Source of the DNA: G963662655 sp963666875 | GTDB taxonomy: Bacteria; Cloacimonadota; Cloacimonadia; Cloacimonadales; JAIOQZ01 | Reading direction: 5' to 3' | Length of the DNA stretch: 64,000 nt | Assembly (NCBI GenBank): GCA_963666875.2 | Contig: CAXXPU010000017.1 | Location: 186,001-250,000, forward strand | Part shown: positions 53,169-62,414 of the stretch, piece by piece | Layout: the number at the start of each line of letters is the position of its first letter | How positions within the stretch are numbered: position 1 is the stretch's first letter | Notes under the pieces: model-generated | Database searches by the model: none | Told to the model about the DNA's origin: nothing | Seen by the model: the letters and a program-made list of their open reading frames with translations, nothing else | Made by a program: the position numbers and the translations under genes

Positions 53169-53990
53169 TTATTCGATCACACCGCTCTTGATGATTTGCT
53201 TCTTGTCCTGATCCCCTTCCGCAAGATATTCCTCGATTTTCTCGTCCAGCAATTTAACGATTTCCAGAGAGAACGATTTGGTCTGTCCATTCCGGGACTG
53301 ACCACGCAGCAGGAAGATGTTGTCGATGTTAGAGTCTTCCAACTCAGGATAGAAGTTCTCATCGATGGTCTCGGCGATGACGATGCTTTTGCATCGATCG
53401 TAGCTGACCTTTGCCAGGCGTGAATAATAATCTACGCGGATGAAGTGCTCTTCCATGAAGTTACGGAAGGTGTGGAACAGCAGGATTGGGGTGGTGATCT
53501 GGTATTTGTTGAAATTGCGTCTTCCCTTGAGCCGGAATTGCAGGTCCAATTGTTGTGAAAGCATCAGAAATTTAGGCGATTCAGGGAACTGCATGTCGGG
53601 GTTTTTATCGCTGAAAAGGTTCTTTTGGTAGAAGCGTAAGTTCATACAGAATCTCTGATAACCCCAACGAATTCCGCCATCCTGAAGCATGGGGTGCCGA
53701 TTCAGCAGAAGTGTGAGAAGATCGTCCAAATAGGCGACAGAGAAGATTTCGTGGTTGCTCTTGAATCCACTCTTCGTGCTGCGATCAAAACGATATTTCG
53801 GATTCTGCAGCTCGAGCGAAAAATCGTTGAGCGCTTCGACAAACTCTCGCATTCCGCCGGTCCTCTGCGCGAGATCATCCGCCGCTTTATCGACCTTCTT
53901 CCATTTGATCGTGATTGTGTTGAGATACATTCTATTAATCGGATTCTTCTCCGATTTCAGGTTCTTATTCAGAATGTCGTTGAAAAACAT
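53169..53990 (-). CDS. Protein of unknown function
   Basis: 273 residues, hydrophilic and mostly helical, no signal peptide or membrane segment. It has many aromatic and basic residues in the middle (GYQRFCMNLRFYQKNLFSDK; RRNFNKYQITTPILLFHTFR). The C-terminal third, VIAETIDENFYPELEDSN then KSFSLEIVKLLDEKIEEYLA, ends in a likely amphipathic helix. I recognise no family. It ends 11 bases before hutU, whose ribosome binding site lies in the gap, so it may be in the same transcript. Its start lies 59 bases from the ferritin-like gene. Confidence 0.7.
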   Translation of the reverse strand: MFFNDILNKNLKSEKNPINRMYLNTITIKWKKVDKAADDLAQRTGGMREFVEALNDFSLELQNPKYRFDRSTKSGFKSNHEIFSVAYLDDLLTLLLNRHPMLQDGGIRWGYQRFCMNLRFYQKNLFSDKNPDMQFPESPKFLMLSQQLDLQFRLKGRRNFNKYQITTPILLFHTFRNFMEEHFIRVDYYSRLAKVSYDRCKSIVIAETIDENFYPELEDSNIDNIFLLRGQSRNGQTKSFSLEIVKLLDEKIEEYLAEGDQDKKQIIKSGVIE

Positions 53991-54049
53991 AGCGTTACTC
54001 CTGTGGACGGTTCGATCGCTTTACAAGATTGATGTGATAAACAGCGGCG

Positions 54050-54541
54050 TCAGGAATTCAGCAGTTGATCCCTGAATTCGTTCAGTTTGCGAACGTGGCT
54101 GATTTCTTCGTTGATGATCTTCCGAATAGCAGTTTTTGCCTTGCCTTCAGTGACCTGATTGTCGATCGCATGGAAGTAGAGCAGGGTGTCTTTTTCGAAA
54201 GATATCGCGTTCAACAGGACTTCCGTTATGTTCTCTGCCTTCGCGGCGCTTTGGATGGCTGTGGACGGGGATCTGAAAATGCGGGAATCGACGATTGCCT
54301 GCAGATAGGAGCTTACGACATCCCAATCCTGCGACTGATCAAGCTCCACATCGTCCAGATGATCGCGTAATGCCATGAAAGTCTTTTCGTGTTGAATTTC
54401 TTCATCCCGCAGGAAGGTAAGCAGGCTCCTCGATTCATCGTCAAGATCCTTGCGTTCCAATGCCTTATCGTAATAGGAATAACCGCTTATCTCGATTTGA
54501 ATCGCCATCTCGATCACTTCATTGAGAGAAAATTTTTGCAT
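54050..54541 (-). CDS. Ferritin/rubrerythrin-like di-iron protein
   Basis: 163 residues forming a four-helix bundle. Iron-ligand motifs: EISGYSYYDKAL in helix 1, LRDEEIQHEKTFMAL (ExxH) in helix 2, and INEEISHVRKLNEF (ExxH) in helix 4, with an intermediate Glu in ISFEKDTLLYFHAID. There is no C-terminal rubredoxin CxxC domain. Such proteins detoxify peroxide or store iron. GAGGATAAATG is the start context. Confidence 0.85.
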   Translation of the reverse strand: MQKFSLNEVIEMAIQIEISGYSYYDKALERKDLDDESRSLLTFLRDEEIQHEKTFMALRDHLDDVELDQSQDWDVVSSYLQAIVDSRIFRSPSTAIQSAAKAENITEVLLNAISFEKDTLLYFHAIDNQVTEGKAKTAIRKIINEEISHVRKLNEFRDQLLNS

Positions 54542-54823
54542 TTATCCTCCAAAATGTCGTTGATTTCAGAATTCACTGTGTATCGTAATCGTTCTCCAGT
54601 AACAATTTCCCCTTTCCATGATGGAAGTATATTGATATCTCAATGCGGAAATTGTACAATTCAATTTAGTTGCCCATTTTGATTTCGTCAAGCAAAAAGG
54701 ATGAAATTGAAATCCTGCCGGAAAAGATAATCGGCTTTCAGCATCGTCGCTCCTGAAAACATTGACAGGTTTTCTCATTTCAAGATGATTAATCTGATTG
54801 AACAGAATCAAGGAATGAGCGCT

Positions 54824-55915
54824 ATGAAATCTGAAAAAGAGATCCAGCAATTGCTGGAACTGGCACGGGCTAATTGGGAACAGTCCTTCGAAAGTAGTCG
54901 TACTTACGGGTTGCGTGCATTGAAAATAGCGGAAGATATCGGTTCGATAAAACTGATTGCCGACGCATGCAATAATCTCTCTGTCGCGCATTTCTACATC
55001 GGGGACTACGAAGAAGCACTCGCGTACGGCAAGAGAGCGCTCGATTGTATTCAGAATCTGTTCGATCCCACTCTGACGCCGTCGATCAATAACAGTCTCG
55101 GAATGGCGTATTTCAGGCTGGGACGGCTCGACGAGTGCCTGTTCTTTTATCTGAAATCACTGTACTATGCAGTTCGCTCCGGTAATCCCGATCATATCGC
55201 AGTAACGATGTGCAATCTCGGTGGCGTTTTCTGGCAGGCAAGTGCCTCTCCCGCCAAACTCAATCGGAACGATGCGATTGAGGAATTCAAACGGTCCATC
55301 GAAAAGGAAATCAAACCCGATAATCCTATCGCGGAACTGGTTCGGCAATTTCACGAACTGGACAACCGGGAACTCGGCTATCAGTTCTTCAATCGAGCGA
55401 TGCATATCATCAAGGATAACTCGTCCAACCCACGCCTTTACGTTAACATCCTGATAAATATCGGTTTGTGGAATAGCACCGAAGGAAATTACGAGGAAGC
55501 GGCTCATTATTACCATCAGGCGTATGAAATGGTGAAAACCTTGAATATGCCCATACTGATGCCTTGTGTACTGATGAATCAGGCTGATAACGAGTTCAAG
55601 ATGGGGGATGTCGATTTAGCGCTTCAACATGCTATTCAGGCAATGGTTGCGGCTCATAAGATGAAGATAAAACCTGACGAAGGCATAGGGATGGAACTAC
55701 TTACGAGAATCTACATAGAAATGGGCGATTATCGAAGGGCGTTTTCTTCATTTCGAATGCAGCATCGCATCCAGAATGAAATCCAGGAAGAGAAATTCAG
55801 ACATGAAATCGAGCAGCTCAAGACGAAGTATGAAGTAAAACTGAAGGATTTGACGCTCGAAAACGACCGTTTTACGCAGATCATTTCAAGCTACAAGGAT
55901 CAGTCTGAAGATTAA
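54824..55915 (+). CDS. TPR protein with C-terminal coiled coil
   Basis: About 363 residues from ATG 54824, which has AAGGA at a good distance; ATGs at 54785 and 54815 are alternatives. TPR units follow one another from residue 30 to about 310 (NNLSVAHFYIGDYEEALAYG; NNSLGMAYFRLGRLDECLFF; INIGLWNSTEGNYEEAAHYY; RIYIEMGDYRRAFSSFRMQH). A coiled coil ends the protein (EEKFRHEIEQLKTKYEVKLK). The layout matches the front half of the sigma-54 activator at 1508, without any output domain. It converges with the receiver-kinase gene, overlapping by four bases. Upstream TTGACA at 54762 may be a -35. It probably acts through protein-protein contact. Confidence 0.82.
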   Translation: MKSEKEIQQLLELARANWEQSFESSRTYGLRALKIAEDIGSIKLIADACNNLSVAHFYIGDYEEALAYGKRALDCIQNLFDPTLTPSINNSLGMAYFRLGRLDECLFFYLKSLYYAVRSGNPDHIAVTMCNLGGVFWQASASPAKLNRNDAIEEFKRSIEKEIKPDNPIAELVRQFHELDNRELGYQFFNRAMHIIKDNSSNPRLYVNILINIGLWNSTEGNYEEAAHYYHQAYEMVKTLNMPILMPCVLMNQADNEFKMGDVDLALQHAIQAMVAAHKMKIKPDEGIGMELLTRIYIEMGDYRRAFSSFRMQHRIQNEIQEEKFRHEIEQLKTKYEVKLKDLTLENDRFTQIISSYKDQSED

Positions 55916-57153
55916 TTGAACTCGGTCTTCTGATAAGGTAATTCGATGGTGAAGACAGTCCCCTTTTCGGCGGATGTATCCACCTTTATCGTTCCATTGT
56001 ACAATTCAACCGTCTTCTTGCAGTAATACAATCCCAGCCCGGTACCGACAGGTTCGTTGTCCTTCTGCTCGCTTGCGGGGGGCTTCGTCGTGAAAAACGG
56101 ATCGAAGATATGTTCGAGATGGTTCTCAGGTATCCCGGGACCGTTGTCTCGAATCGCTACCCACACCCTATCCATAGACCATCCTGACTCAATGTATATT
56201 CTCGGCTTACTCACTTCGTGGAGCGCGTCGAGTGCGTTCCTCACCAGATTTCCGATCACCTGGGAGAGCTCCGCGGGAATCACCTTGATCCAAAGCGAGT
56301 GGTTGCTGTAGTCGATCGACTGTAATGCCAAGTTGAAGAATTTATCAGCCTTGAAGAATTCCATCTCGCGCTTGAGTATCGTGTTCAGATCGATCAACTC
56401 GATCTTCTCTGCCTGGTCGCTCCTGCTTTTGGACATCAACTGCGCGACGATCTGGTTCATCCGACTGAGCGATTGCCCGATGCCGGCAAGGGTTTCATGA
56501 CCCTCATCGAGCTGCTTGAACACCGGCTGGATGTTGTAGGGTGTCTCCTTGAGGATTTTGTACACCTTTTCGCAGATCAATTCTAGAAATTCCACTCCCA
56601 TGGACATCACGGACAGCGGTGAGCGCAGATTGTGAACAATGCCCTGGATCATCTGCCCGAACGCCGCCTGTCGTTCGGTACGAATGAGGTCCTCGGTACG
56701 GCGCTCCAGCATCTGTTCCAGTTGACGGTTATACTGGTCGATGATGTCGAGCGAATGCTTGAGTTGCAGGTGTGTCTTGACTCTCGCCAGCACCTCTTTT
56801 GGATGGAAGGGCTTGGTGATGTAATCCACCGCCCCGATCTCGAATCCCTTGATTACCTGTTCGGATTCGTTGCTGACAGAGACGAAGATCACGGGGATGT
56901 GGCTCGTGTCGGGATCCGCTTTGAGTCGCTGACACACTTCGAAGCCGTCGATGTCCGGCATCATGATGTCCAGCAATATCATATCCGGTGTCTCCTGGCT
57001 GATCGCCATGAAAGTCTCTTCGGCGTTTTGCGCGATCGAGCACCGGTAATTCTCTTTCTTCAGGATTGTTTTCAGCAGGAGGGTGTTATGGGCTTCATCG
57101 TCAACAATCAGTATGTGAGATCCCTCCACGTTATCGGCAGATAATCCCATCAT
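55912..57153 (-). CDS. Receiver-histidine kinase hybrid at the end of the chemotaxis operon
   Basis: 413 residues. The N-terminal receiver (about 12-130) has phospho-Asp in MILLDIMMPDIDGFEV and Lys in VDYITKPFHPKEVL. A coiled coil follows (HSLDIIDQYNRQLEQMLERR). The kinase part has GQMIQGIVHNLRSPLSVMSM (His at about 174) and an ATPase domain with NLVRNALDAL, DNGPGIPENHLEHIFDPFF and GTGLGLYYCKKTVELYNG. Receiver-first kinases of this sort take input from another kinase. Here CheA, 27 bp behind cheB in the same operon direction, is the obvious candidate. AAGGATT precedes the ATG. Confidence 0.9.
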   Translation of the reverse strand: MMGLSADNVEGSHILIVDDEAHNTLLLKTILKKENYRCSIAQNAEETFMAISQETPDMILLDIMMPDIDGFEVCQRLKADPDTSHIPVIFVSVSNESEQVIKGFEIGAVDYITKPFHPKEVLARVKTHLQLKHSLDIIDQYNRQLEQMLERRTEDLIRTERQAAFGQMIQGIVHNLRSPLSVMSMGVEFLELICEKVYKILKETPYNIQPVFKQLDEGHETLAGIGQSLSRMNQIVAQLMSKSRSDQAEKIELIDLNTILKREMEFFKADKFFNLALQSIDYSNHSLWIKVIPAELSQVIGNLVRNALDALHEVSKPRIYIESGWSMDRVWVAIRDNGPGIPENHLEHIFDPFFTTKPPASEQKDNEPVGTGLGLYYCKKTVELYNGTIKVDTSAEKGTVFTIELPYQKTEFN

Positions 57154-57180
57154 AACAAAATCCTTTGCTGTGTCTGACAG

Positions 57181-58239
57181 CTATTTCATGGAAGATAGAA
57201 CCCGAATGATTTCACGCGGCATTTCATCCAGCGGGACGAGCCTTTCGGCGCCACCACGCACGTACGCCTCCTTGGGCATACCGAAAACTACACTGGATTC
57301 CTCATCCTGAGCCAGCGTTCGCGCTCCCGCTTCGCGCATCATCACCATTCCGTCTGCGCCATCGTGTCCCATACCCGTCAGCATTACGCCCAGGGCGTTC
57401 GCTCCGGCATGCTTTGCTACGGAACGGAACAGAACTTCGACAGATGGTTTGTGACCGCATACTTTTTCGCCTTGCTCATGACAGACAACTTTATAGAGTC
57501 CACCCGAGCGAACCAGCTCCATGTGATAGTCGCCGGGAGCGATCAGGACTCTGCCGTTCATCACGCGGTCGCCACTCTCGGCTTCCTTGACCTCCACCTG
57601 CGAAATTTCGTTCAGTCGTTTGGAGAACATGCTGGTGAATCCGGCGGGCATATGCTGCACAATGACGACGCCACTGATGTTTCGCGGAAAGCGTGTGATG
57701 ATCGATCGAATCGCCTCCGTGCCACCGGTCGATGCGCCAATCGCGATCACCTTGTCGGTAGAGACCGCCAGTGCGGTCGGTTTGATCGGGGACGGTTTTT
57801 CGGCTTTTACGCTTTTCTTCAGGTGAGAGACGTCGATTTTCGCCGCCATTTTGACTTTTTCCGACAACTCGTTCAACATGCTGTTCAAGCCGCTTGCCAC
57901 CCCATACGACGGCTTGGTCACGAAATCGATTGCTCCCGCATCGAGCGCGTCGAGCGTGATAGCCTTACCGCGCTCGGTAAGTGCGCTGACCATCACGACC
58001 GGTATCGGATACTGTGGCAGGAGTCTTCGCAGGAATTCGACGCCGTCCATTCTGGGCATTTCAACATCCAGCGTGAGCACGTCAGGCTTGTACTGGAGTA
58101 TCTTGTCCCGTGCATCGTATGGATCCTTTGCGGTATCGACCACGTTGATGTCGGGATCCTGCGAAAGACCCTTGGCAAGTATGTTTCGTACTAGCGCCGA
58201 GTCATCGATGATCAGCAATTTATAGGGTGGATTTGGCAT
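57181..58239 (-). CDS. cheB: Chemotaxis protein-glutamate methylesterase CheB
   Basis: 352 residues. The receiver (1-125) has VLTLDVEMPRMDGVEFL. The methylesterase domain (160-352) has the catalytic triad: Ser in AIGASTGGTEAI, His in VVIVQHMPAGFTSM, and Asp in TGMGHDGADGMVMM. It removes methyl groups from, and deamidates, chemoreceptors after phosphorylation by CheA. Starts three bases after cheR ends. Confidence 0.97.
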   Translation of the reverse strand: MPNPPYKLLIIDDSALVRNILAKGLSQDPDINVVDTAKDPYDARDKILQYKPDVLTLDVEMPRMDGVEFLRRLLPQYPIPVVMVSALTERGKAITLDALDAGAIDFVTKPSYGVASGLNSMLNELSEKVKMAAKIDVSHLKKSVKAEKPSPIKPTALAVSTDKVIAIGASTGGTEAIRSIITRFPRNISGVVIVQHMPAGFTSMFSKRLNEISQVEVKEAESGDRVMNGRVLIAPGDYHMELVRSGGLYKVVCHEQGEKVCGHKPSVEVLFRSVAKHAGANALGVMLTGMGHDGADGMVMMREAGARTLAQDEESSVVFGMPKEAYVRGGAERLVPLDEMPREIIRVLSSMK

Positions 58240-58242
58240 TGA

Positions 58243-59076
58243 TTAATACTTCCTTTTGTACAGTGCTGGTTTGATGTATTCGAACTGACTGAATCGCCTG
58301 ATCGTCTCCGAATGCCCGATGAAGAAGTATCCGCCTGGCTCGAGAACGTTGCAGAAGCGATTTACGACTTTCTCGCGCGTTACTTCGTCGAAGTAGATCA
58401 TCACATTTCTGCAGAAGATGATATGGAAATGCTTCTTGAACGGGTAGGTCTCGTTCATCAGATTGAACCGTCCGAACGTAACTTCCTTTTTCACCTCTTG
58501 CTTCACCTCGTATCTGTCCTGATCGAGGCGGTTGAAGTATTTCTTCTTGTACATGTCCGGCAGCAGATCGAGACGCTCTTTGTCGTAGATACCTTTTTGC
58601 GCGATTTCCAGAACCTTCATCGAGATATCGGTTGCCAGAACTCCGGCATCCCAACTGCCGTAATCTCTTCCCAGGAATTCCATCATCAGCATGACGAGAA
58701 GGTAGGGTTCCTCACCGCTGGAGCACCCGGCGCTCCACACGCGGATGTCTTTCGATCTTCGGGTGTTCAATTTCTGGATGAGTTCAGGGAGGGCATACTG
58801 GCTGAAAAAATCGAAGTGGTCGTGTTCCCGGTAGAAGAAGGTGTGATTGGTCGATATGTAATTCACCAGCTCCGTTAACGATGTTCTCGATTTATCGGAG
58901 GTGACGAAGTCGTAGTACTCGGAAAAGGATGTAATTCTACGAGTGCGGAAAAGCTTCTGCAATCGTGAAACGAGCAGTGTCTTCTTCTGTTCGGTCAGCT
59001 TGATGCCAAACTGGTCGTAGATCAGCTTGCGCATCTTCTCGAACTCGGAATCCGTAATTTCAACCAAAAAACCCAT
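58243..59076 (-). CDS. cheR: Chemotaxis protein methyltransferase CheR
   Basis: 277 residues. The helical N-domain (FEKMRKLIYDQFGIKLTEQK) is followed by the SAM-binding domain: NHTFFYREHDHFDFF, WSAGCSSGEEPYLLVML, VLATDISMKVLEIAQKGIYD, FHIIFCRNVMIYFD and YFFIGHSETI. It methylates glutamates of the MCP using S-adenosylmethionine. The MCP upstream lacks the C-terminal xWxxF tether, so CheR would bind it directly. Confidence 0.97.
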   Translation of the reverse strand: MGFLVEITDSEFEKMRKLIYDQFGIKLTEQKKTLLVSRLQKLFRTRRITSFSEYYDFVTSDKSRTSLTELVNYISTNHTFFYREHDHFDFFSQYALPELIQKLNTRRSKDIRVWSAGCSSGEEPYLLVMLMMEFLGRDYGSWDAGVLATDISMKVLEIAQKGIYDKERLDLLPDMYKKKYFNRLDQDRYEVKQEVKKEVTFGRFNLMNETYPFKKHFHIIFCRNVMIYFDEVTREKVVNRFCNVLEPGGYFFIGHSETIRRFSQFEYIKPALYKRKY

Positions 59077-59100
59077 AATCTCTCAATCCGTTGATATTTT

Positions 59101-59130
59101 GAGGTGCAGGCATCGAAACGCCTGCACCTC
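59101..59130. promoter_or_regulatory. Perfect hairpin between the MCP and cheR genes
   Basis: GAGGTGCAGGC-N8-GCCTGCACCTC, an 11-bp perfect stem in the 63-bp gap. No T-run follows on the minus strand. It may lower read-through or protect the upstream MCP message, so that receptor is made in excess of CheR and CheB. Confidence 0.5.
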
Positions 59131-59139
59131 TATTTGTTA

Positions 59140-61854
59140 TCAGGTATATTTACCGAAATCACCATCATCGAGTGAGATGATATCATCCGGCGAGTATTCT
59201 TTGACCTTATTCTTATTGTCCGGCAGCATCCTCTGCGACTGTTGACGTCGATTCGGTATCTTCTTGCCGAAGGAATGAGCGTTTTCCTTGAGCTTGAACT
59301 GGCTGATCATCTGGCGCAGTTGCTCGGACTGACCGCTGAGCTCCTCGGAAGCGGAAGCGCTTTCTTCCGCGGTGGAGGTGTTCTGCTGGGTCACCTGTTC
59401 AATCTGACGCAAACCGATGTTGACCTGCTCGACAGCCTTGGCCTGTTCGTTGGAGGCGGCGGCGATCTCGCCGACGATGTCTGTCGTCTTGGTGGCGCCG
59501 GTTACGATCTCGTTCAGTGATTCTGCCGTTCGATTGGCTATCTGAGTACCGTTGTCAATCTTCTTGATTGAGTCTTCGATCATCTCGGAGGTTTCCTGCG
59601 CAGCTTCGGCGCTACGCGCCGCGAGGTTGCGCACCTCTTCTGCCACGACTGCGAAACCCTTACCGTGCTTGCCGGCGCGAGCCGCTTCCACGGCTGCGTT
59701 CAGCGAGAGGATGTTGGTCTGGAACGCGATTTCGTCGATCGTCTTGATGATCTTTTTGATGTTATTGCTCGATTCGTTGATGGCGTTCATCGCCTGCATC
59801 AGGTTCTGCATCTGTTCGTTTCCGGCTTTTGCTGCCTTCTGCGAATCGATGGACAGGTTGTTCGCCTGGTTGGCGTTATCGGCATTCAGGCGTGTTTGCG
59901 AGCCGACCTCGTGCAGCGATGCGGAGATCTCTTCCAGAGAAGAGGCTTGTTCCGTGGCGCCTTGCGACAGCGACGTACTCGCGTCGGATACCTGCTTCGA
60001 TCCCGATGCCACCTGATCCACGGCAGTATTGACCTGCTCGAGGATTTCATTGATCGAATCGATTGATTTGTTGACCGCTTCTTTCAACGCCTTGAAGCTT
60101 CCGGCGTACATGCCGTCGATCGATCCGGTCAGGTCGCCGGCAGCCATACGCTGCATGACTTCGAGGATTTCTTCGATCGGCTCGAGATTGGCTTTGGCAG
60201 CCTGATTCAAGCCGTTGAATATTTCGCGATACGAACCGGAGTACTTCTTCAGATCGTAGTTGATACGATCGATTTCACCGTCCTTGATCGCGTCGGCATA
60301 ATCCGCGACGCCATCGACCAGTTCGTTGATCGTTGCGACCATTCGTTCCAGGTTGTTTGCGATAGTTATGAAGTTATCACGCACATCCTGCGTATTTTCA
60401 TCAGCCTGGGCGACGCTCATATCGATATCCAGGTTACCTGCGGCAATATTCTGAAGATTCTGGGTCAGCCGATCGATTTCAACCTGCGTATAGGCGGCTT
60501 TCTGTTCGATCGCCTTTTTAATGGTCTCTGCTTCCGTGATATCCTGAAGAACTTCCATCAATGCGAGATTTTTTCCATTCTCGTCTTTGATGAATGCAGC
60601 GTCAGCCTGAATTTTAAATTTGTTGAATTCGAAGAACTGACGTGTTTCTCCCTTCGGTACGGTGTCGAAGAATTTCACCGCTGCATGTGCGAGCGGAGAA
60701 TCGATTTGCGTATTATAGACACCGATAACATCCTTCCGTTTGAGACTGCCCAGCGCTTCCATACCGTCGTTGATGAAGCTGGTCCGTTTATCCATATCCA
60801 TCACGGCGATCGGGAAGGGAATCGAGTCTATGATATTTTCGAAGGTAATCATGATACCGTTCAGACCCTGGATCAATTTCTTCCAGCTATTCTCGTATCC
60901 GGTCATGTCCGCACGGTAAGTAAATCTACCGTTTATACATGCGGTGTTAAGATCCGAGGTTCCCTGGATCAATCCGTTCATCACATCGATCGCGTTGTTG
61001 AGGTTGTTTTTCACCTCGTTGAAATCCCCATGGTATTCGTCGGTGATCTTTTTCGGGATATTACCCTTGGCGATTCCGTCGATGCTGTCAACCATCAGCT
61101 TGATCGGCTTGACAAACGATTCGATGAGATTGTTAATCTGTTCGATAATCTCGCGGAAATCGATTGAGACGTCCATGGGAGATCCACGCGTATTCAGATT
61201 ACCCATCGAGATATCGTGGCTGATGTTCGTTGCGATGTTTACGACCTGATTGATCGGCTTGAGAACGATAATCTGGATGATGAAGTAGAAGGCGACCAGG
61301 CTCAGTACCAGTATGAGTGCGGAAATTAACAACACCAGCTTGATGTAGTTGTACTTCTGCGCGAAGAGTTCTTCCTGAGAGTCGCCAATCACGACGAGCC
61401 AGCCCCATTGTTCGAATGTCGAGAAACGGGCGTATTTGACCAACCCTTGGTATTCATACTTCATGAATCCATCTTTTTTTTGCAACATCTCCACGGTGAA
61501 ATCGTAATCAAGACTTTCGCCGGGTTTCAGGACTGGATGGAATACGATGTTCTTCTTCATGTCCGTGATAAACACATATCCAGATTCCCGGAACTTGTAA
61601 TCCTTCAACTCTTGTACCACTTCATGCTGGGCAGATTGTACATATCCTGCCATCTCCGTAAGACCGGTATCTTCCAGAACCTTGTAGCTTGCCTGGATTT
61701 TCGCCATCAAGTCGTTCAGTTCTGAAGTCATGACCTCGTAATTGAGGTCAAACGTGATCTTGTTGATCCGATTCAGCCCCACGAAAAAGAGGACCAGTAT
61801 CAGTATCAGAAGAGCAGCCCCGATGAATAGGAATGTCTTATACTGAAGTTTCAT
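59140..61854 (-). CDS. Methyl-accepting chemotaxis protein with Cache and PAS domains
   Basis: 904 residues. TM1 is FLFIGAALLILILVLFFVGL. A periplasmic single-Cache domain spans about 40-170 (YVFITDMKKNIVFHPVLKPG; FEQWGWLVVIGDSQEELFA). TM2 is LVLLISALILVLSLVAFYF. A HAMP domain is followed by a PAS (about 335-450; NIIDSIPFPIAVMDMDKRTS). Further HAMP-like repeats span 455-620 (TQNLQNIAAGNLDIDMSVAQ). The signalling domain has the tip EIAFQTNILSLNAAVEAARA followed by GKHGKGFAVVAEEVRNLAAR. It ends DDGDFGKYT with no CheR-binding pentapeptide. It should sense small organic ligands through Cache and possibly a cytoplasmic cue through PAS. AGAGAGG precedes the ATG. Confidence 0.95.
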   Translation of the reverse strand: MKLQYKTFLFIGAALLILILVLFFVGLNRINKITFDLNYEVMTSELNDLMAKIQASYKVLEDTGLTEMAGYVQSAQHEVVQELKDYKFRESGYVFITDMKKNIVFHPVLKPGESLDYDFTVEMLQKKDGFMKYEYQGLVKYARFSTFEQWGWLVVIGDSQEELFAQKYNYIKLVLLISALILVLSLVAFYFIIQIIVLKPINQVVNIATNISHDISMGNLNTRGSPMDVSIDFREIIEQINNLIESFVKPIKLMVDSIDGIAKGNIPKKITDEYHGDFNEVKNNLNNAIDVMNGLIQGTSDLNTACINGRFTYRADMTGYENSWKKLIQGLNGIMITFENIIDSIPFPIAVMDMDKRTSFINDGMEALGSLKRKDVIGVYNTQIDSPLAHAAVKFFDTVPKGETRQFFEFNKFKIQADAAFIKDENGKNLALMEVLQDITEAETIKKAIEQKAAYTQVEIDRLTQNLQNIAAGNLDIDMSVAQADENTQDVRDNFITIANNLERMVATINELVDGVADYADAIKDGEIDRINYDLKKYSGSYREIFNGLNQAAKANLEPIEEILEVMQRMAAGDLTGSIDGMYAGSFKALKEAVNKSIDSINEILEQVNTAVDQVASGSKQVSDASTSLSQGATEQASSLEEISASLHEVGSQTRLNADNANQANNLSIDSQKAAKAGNEQMQNLMQAMNAINESSNNIKKIIKTIDEIAFQTNILSLNAAVEAARAGKHGKGFAVVAEEVRNLAARSAEAAQETSEMIEDSIKKIDNGTQIANRTAESLNEIVTGATKTTDIVGEIAAASNEQAKAVEQVNIGLRQIEQVTQQNTSTAEESASASEELSGQSEQLRQMISQFKLKENAHSFGKKIPNRRQQSQRMLPDNKNKVKEYSPDDIISLDDGDFGKYT

Positions 61855-61897
61855 TGCTAACCTCTCTTTCTATGTTTGTTTATGTACAGTTGCATGG

Positions 61898-62377
61898 TTA
61901 TTTGTAGAATCCGGTACCGAGTATCAACAGGTATTCGCCGTCTTCGTCCGTGCCCTTGACCTGCATTACATACGTCTCTTTCGGCTCGACAGAACCAGCC
62001 ACCGGTTGCAACCATTTGTAGTTGACCCATCCGTGATATGGTTCCTTAGCGGTTACTTTGATCATTTCCCTGAAGAGATACACCCCGTCGGGATCCTGGA
62101 CGTCGAGTACTTTCTGTCCGTTCAGTTTCGTTGAGATGGGATGAAGAACCATAACGCCCTGGTAATCTTCAATAAAGATATAGAATTCATCGAAAATGAA
62201 TTCGCCATCTTTGTTGGCGAAGGCTTCGAATGCTTTTTTCCGTCCGTTTTCTTGAAGGTATTTTGCTCCCTTCTCGACAAGTTTCTTTGCGGTGTCTCTT
62301 TTCTCTTCAAGTGTCATGGCAGCAAGTCCGGCAAACAGCGCCAACAACATGAGTGCGATTGCGATCTTACGCAACAT
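61898..62377 (-). CDS. Stand-alone periplasmic Cache-domain protein
   Basis: 159 residues: signal peptide LRKIAIALMLLALFAGLAAM, then one sCache_2-type domain (EFYIFIEDYQGVMVLHPIST; FREMIKVTAKEPYHGWVNYK; EYLLILGTGFYK). No membrane helix follows, so it is a soluble periplasmic sensor domain. Its neighbours (cheA, cheW upstream, MCP downstream) suggest it binds a ligand and presents it to the MCP, whose own periplasmic domain is of the same type (FHPVLKPG against LHPISTKL). GGAGGTAAC precedes the ATG. Confidence 0.88.
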   Translation of the reverse strand: MLRKIAIALMLLALFAGLAAMTLEEKRDTAKKLVEKGAKYLQENGRKKAFEAFANKDGEFIFDEFYIFIEDYQGVMVLHPISTKLNGQKVLDVQDPDGVYLFREMIKVTAKEPYHGWVNYKWLQPVAGSVEPKETYVMQVKGTDEDGEYLLILGTGFYK

Positions 62378-62414
62378 AGTTACCTCCTGAGTGTATTGGG
62401 ATGAGTCTTTTTCT

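Noticed and set aside
61898..62377. Degraded copy of the MCP
   Set aside because: It has its own signal peptide, ribosome binding site and a complete Cache domain, so it is a separate gene.
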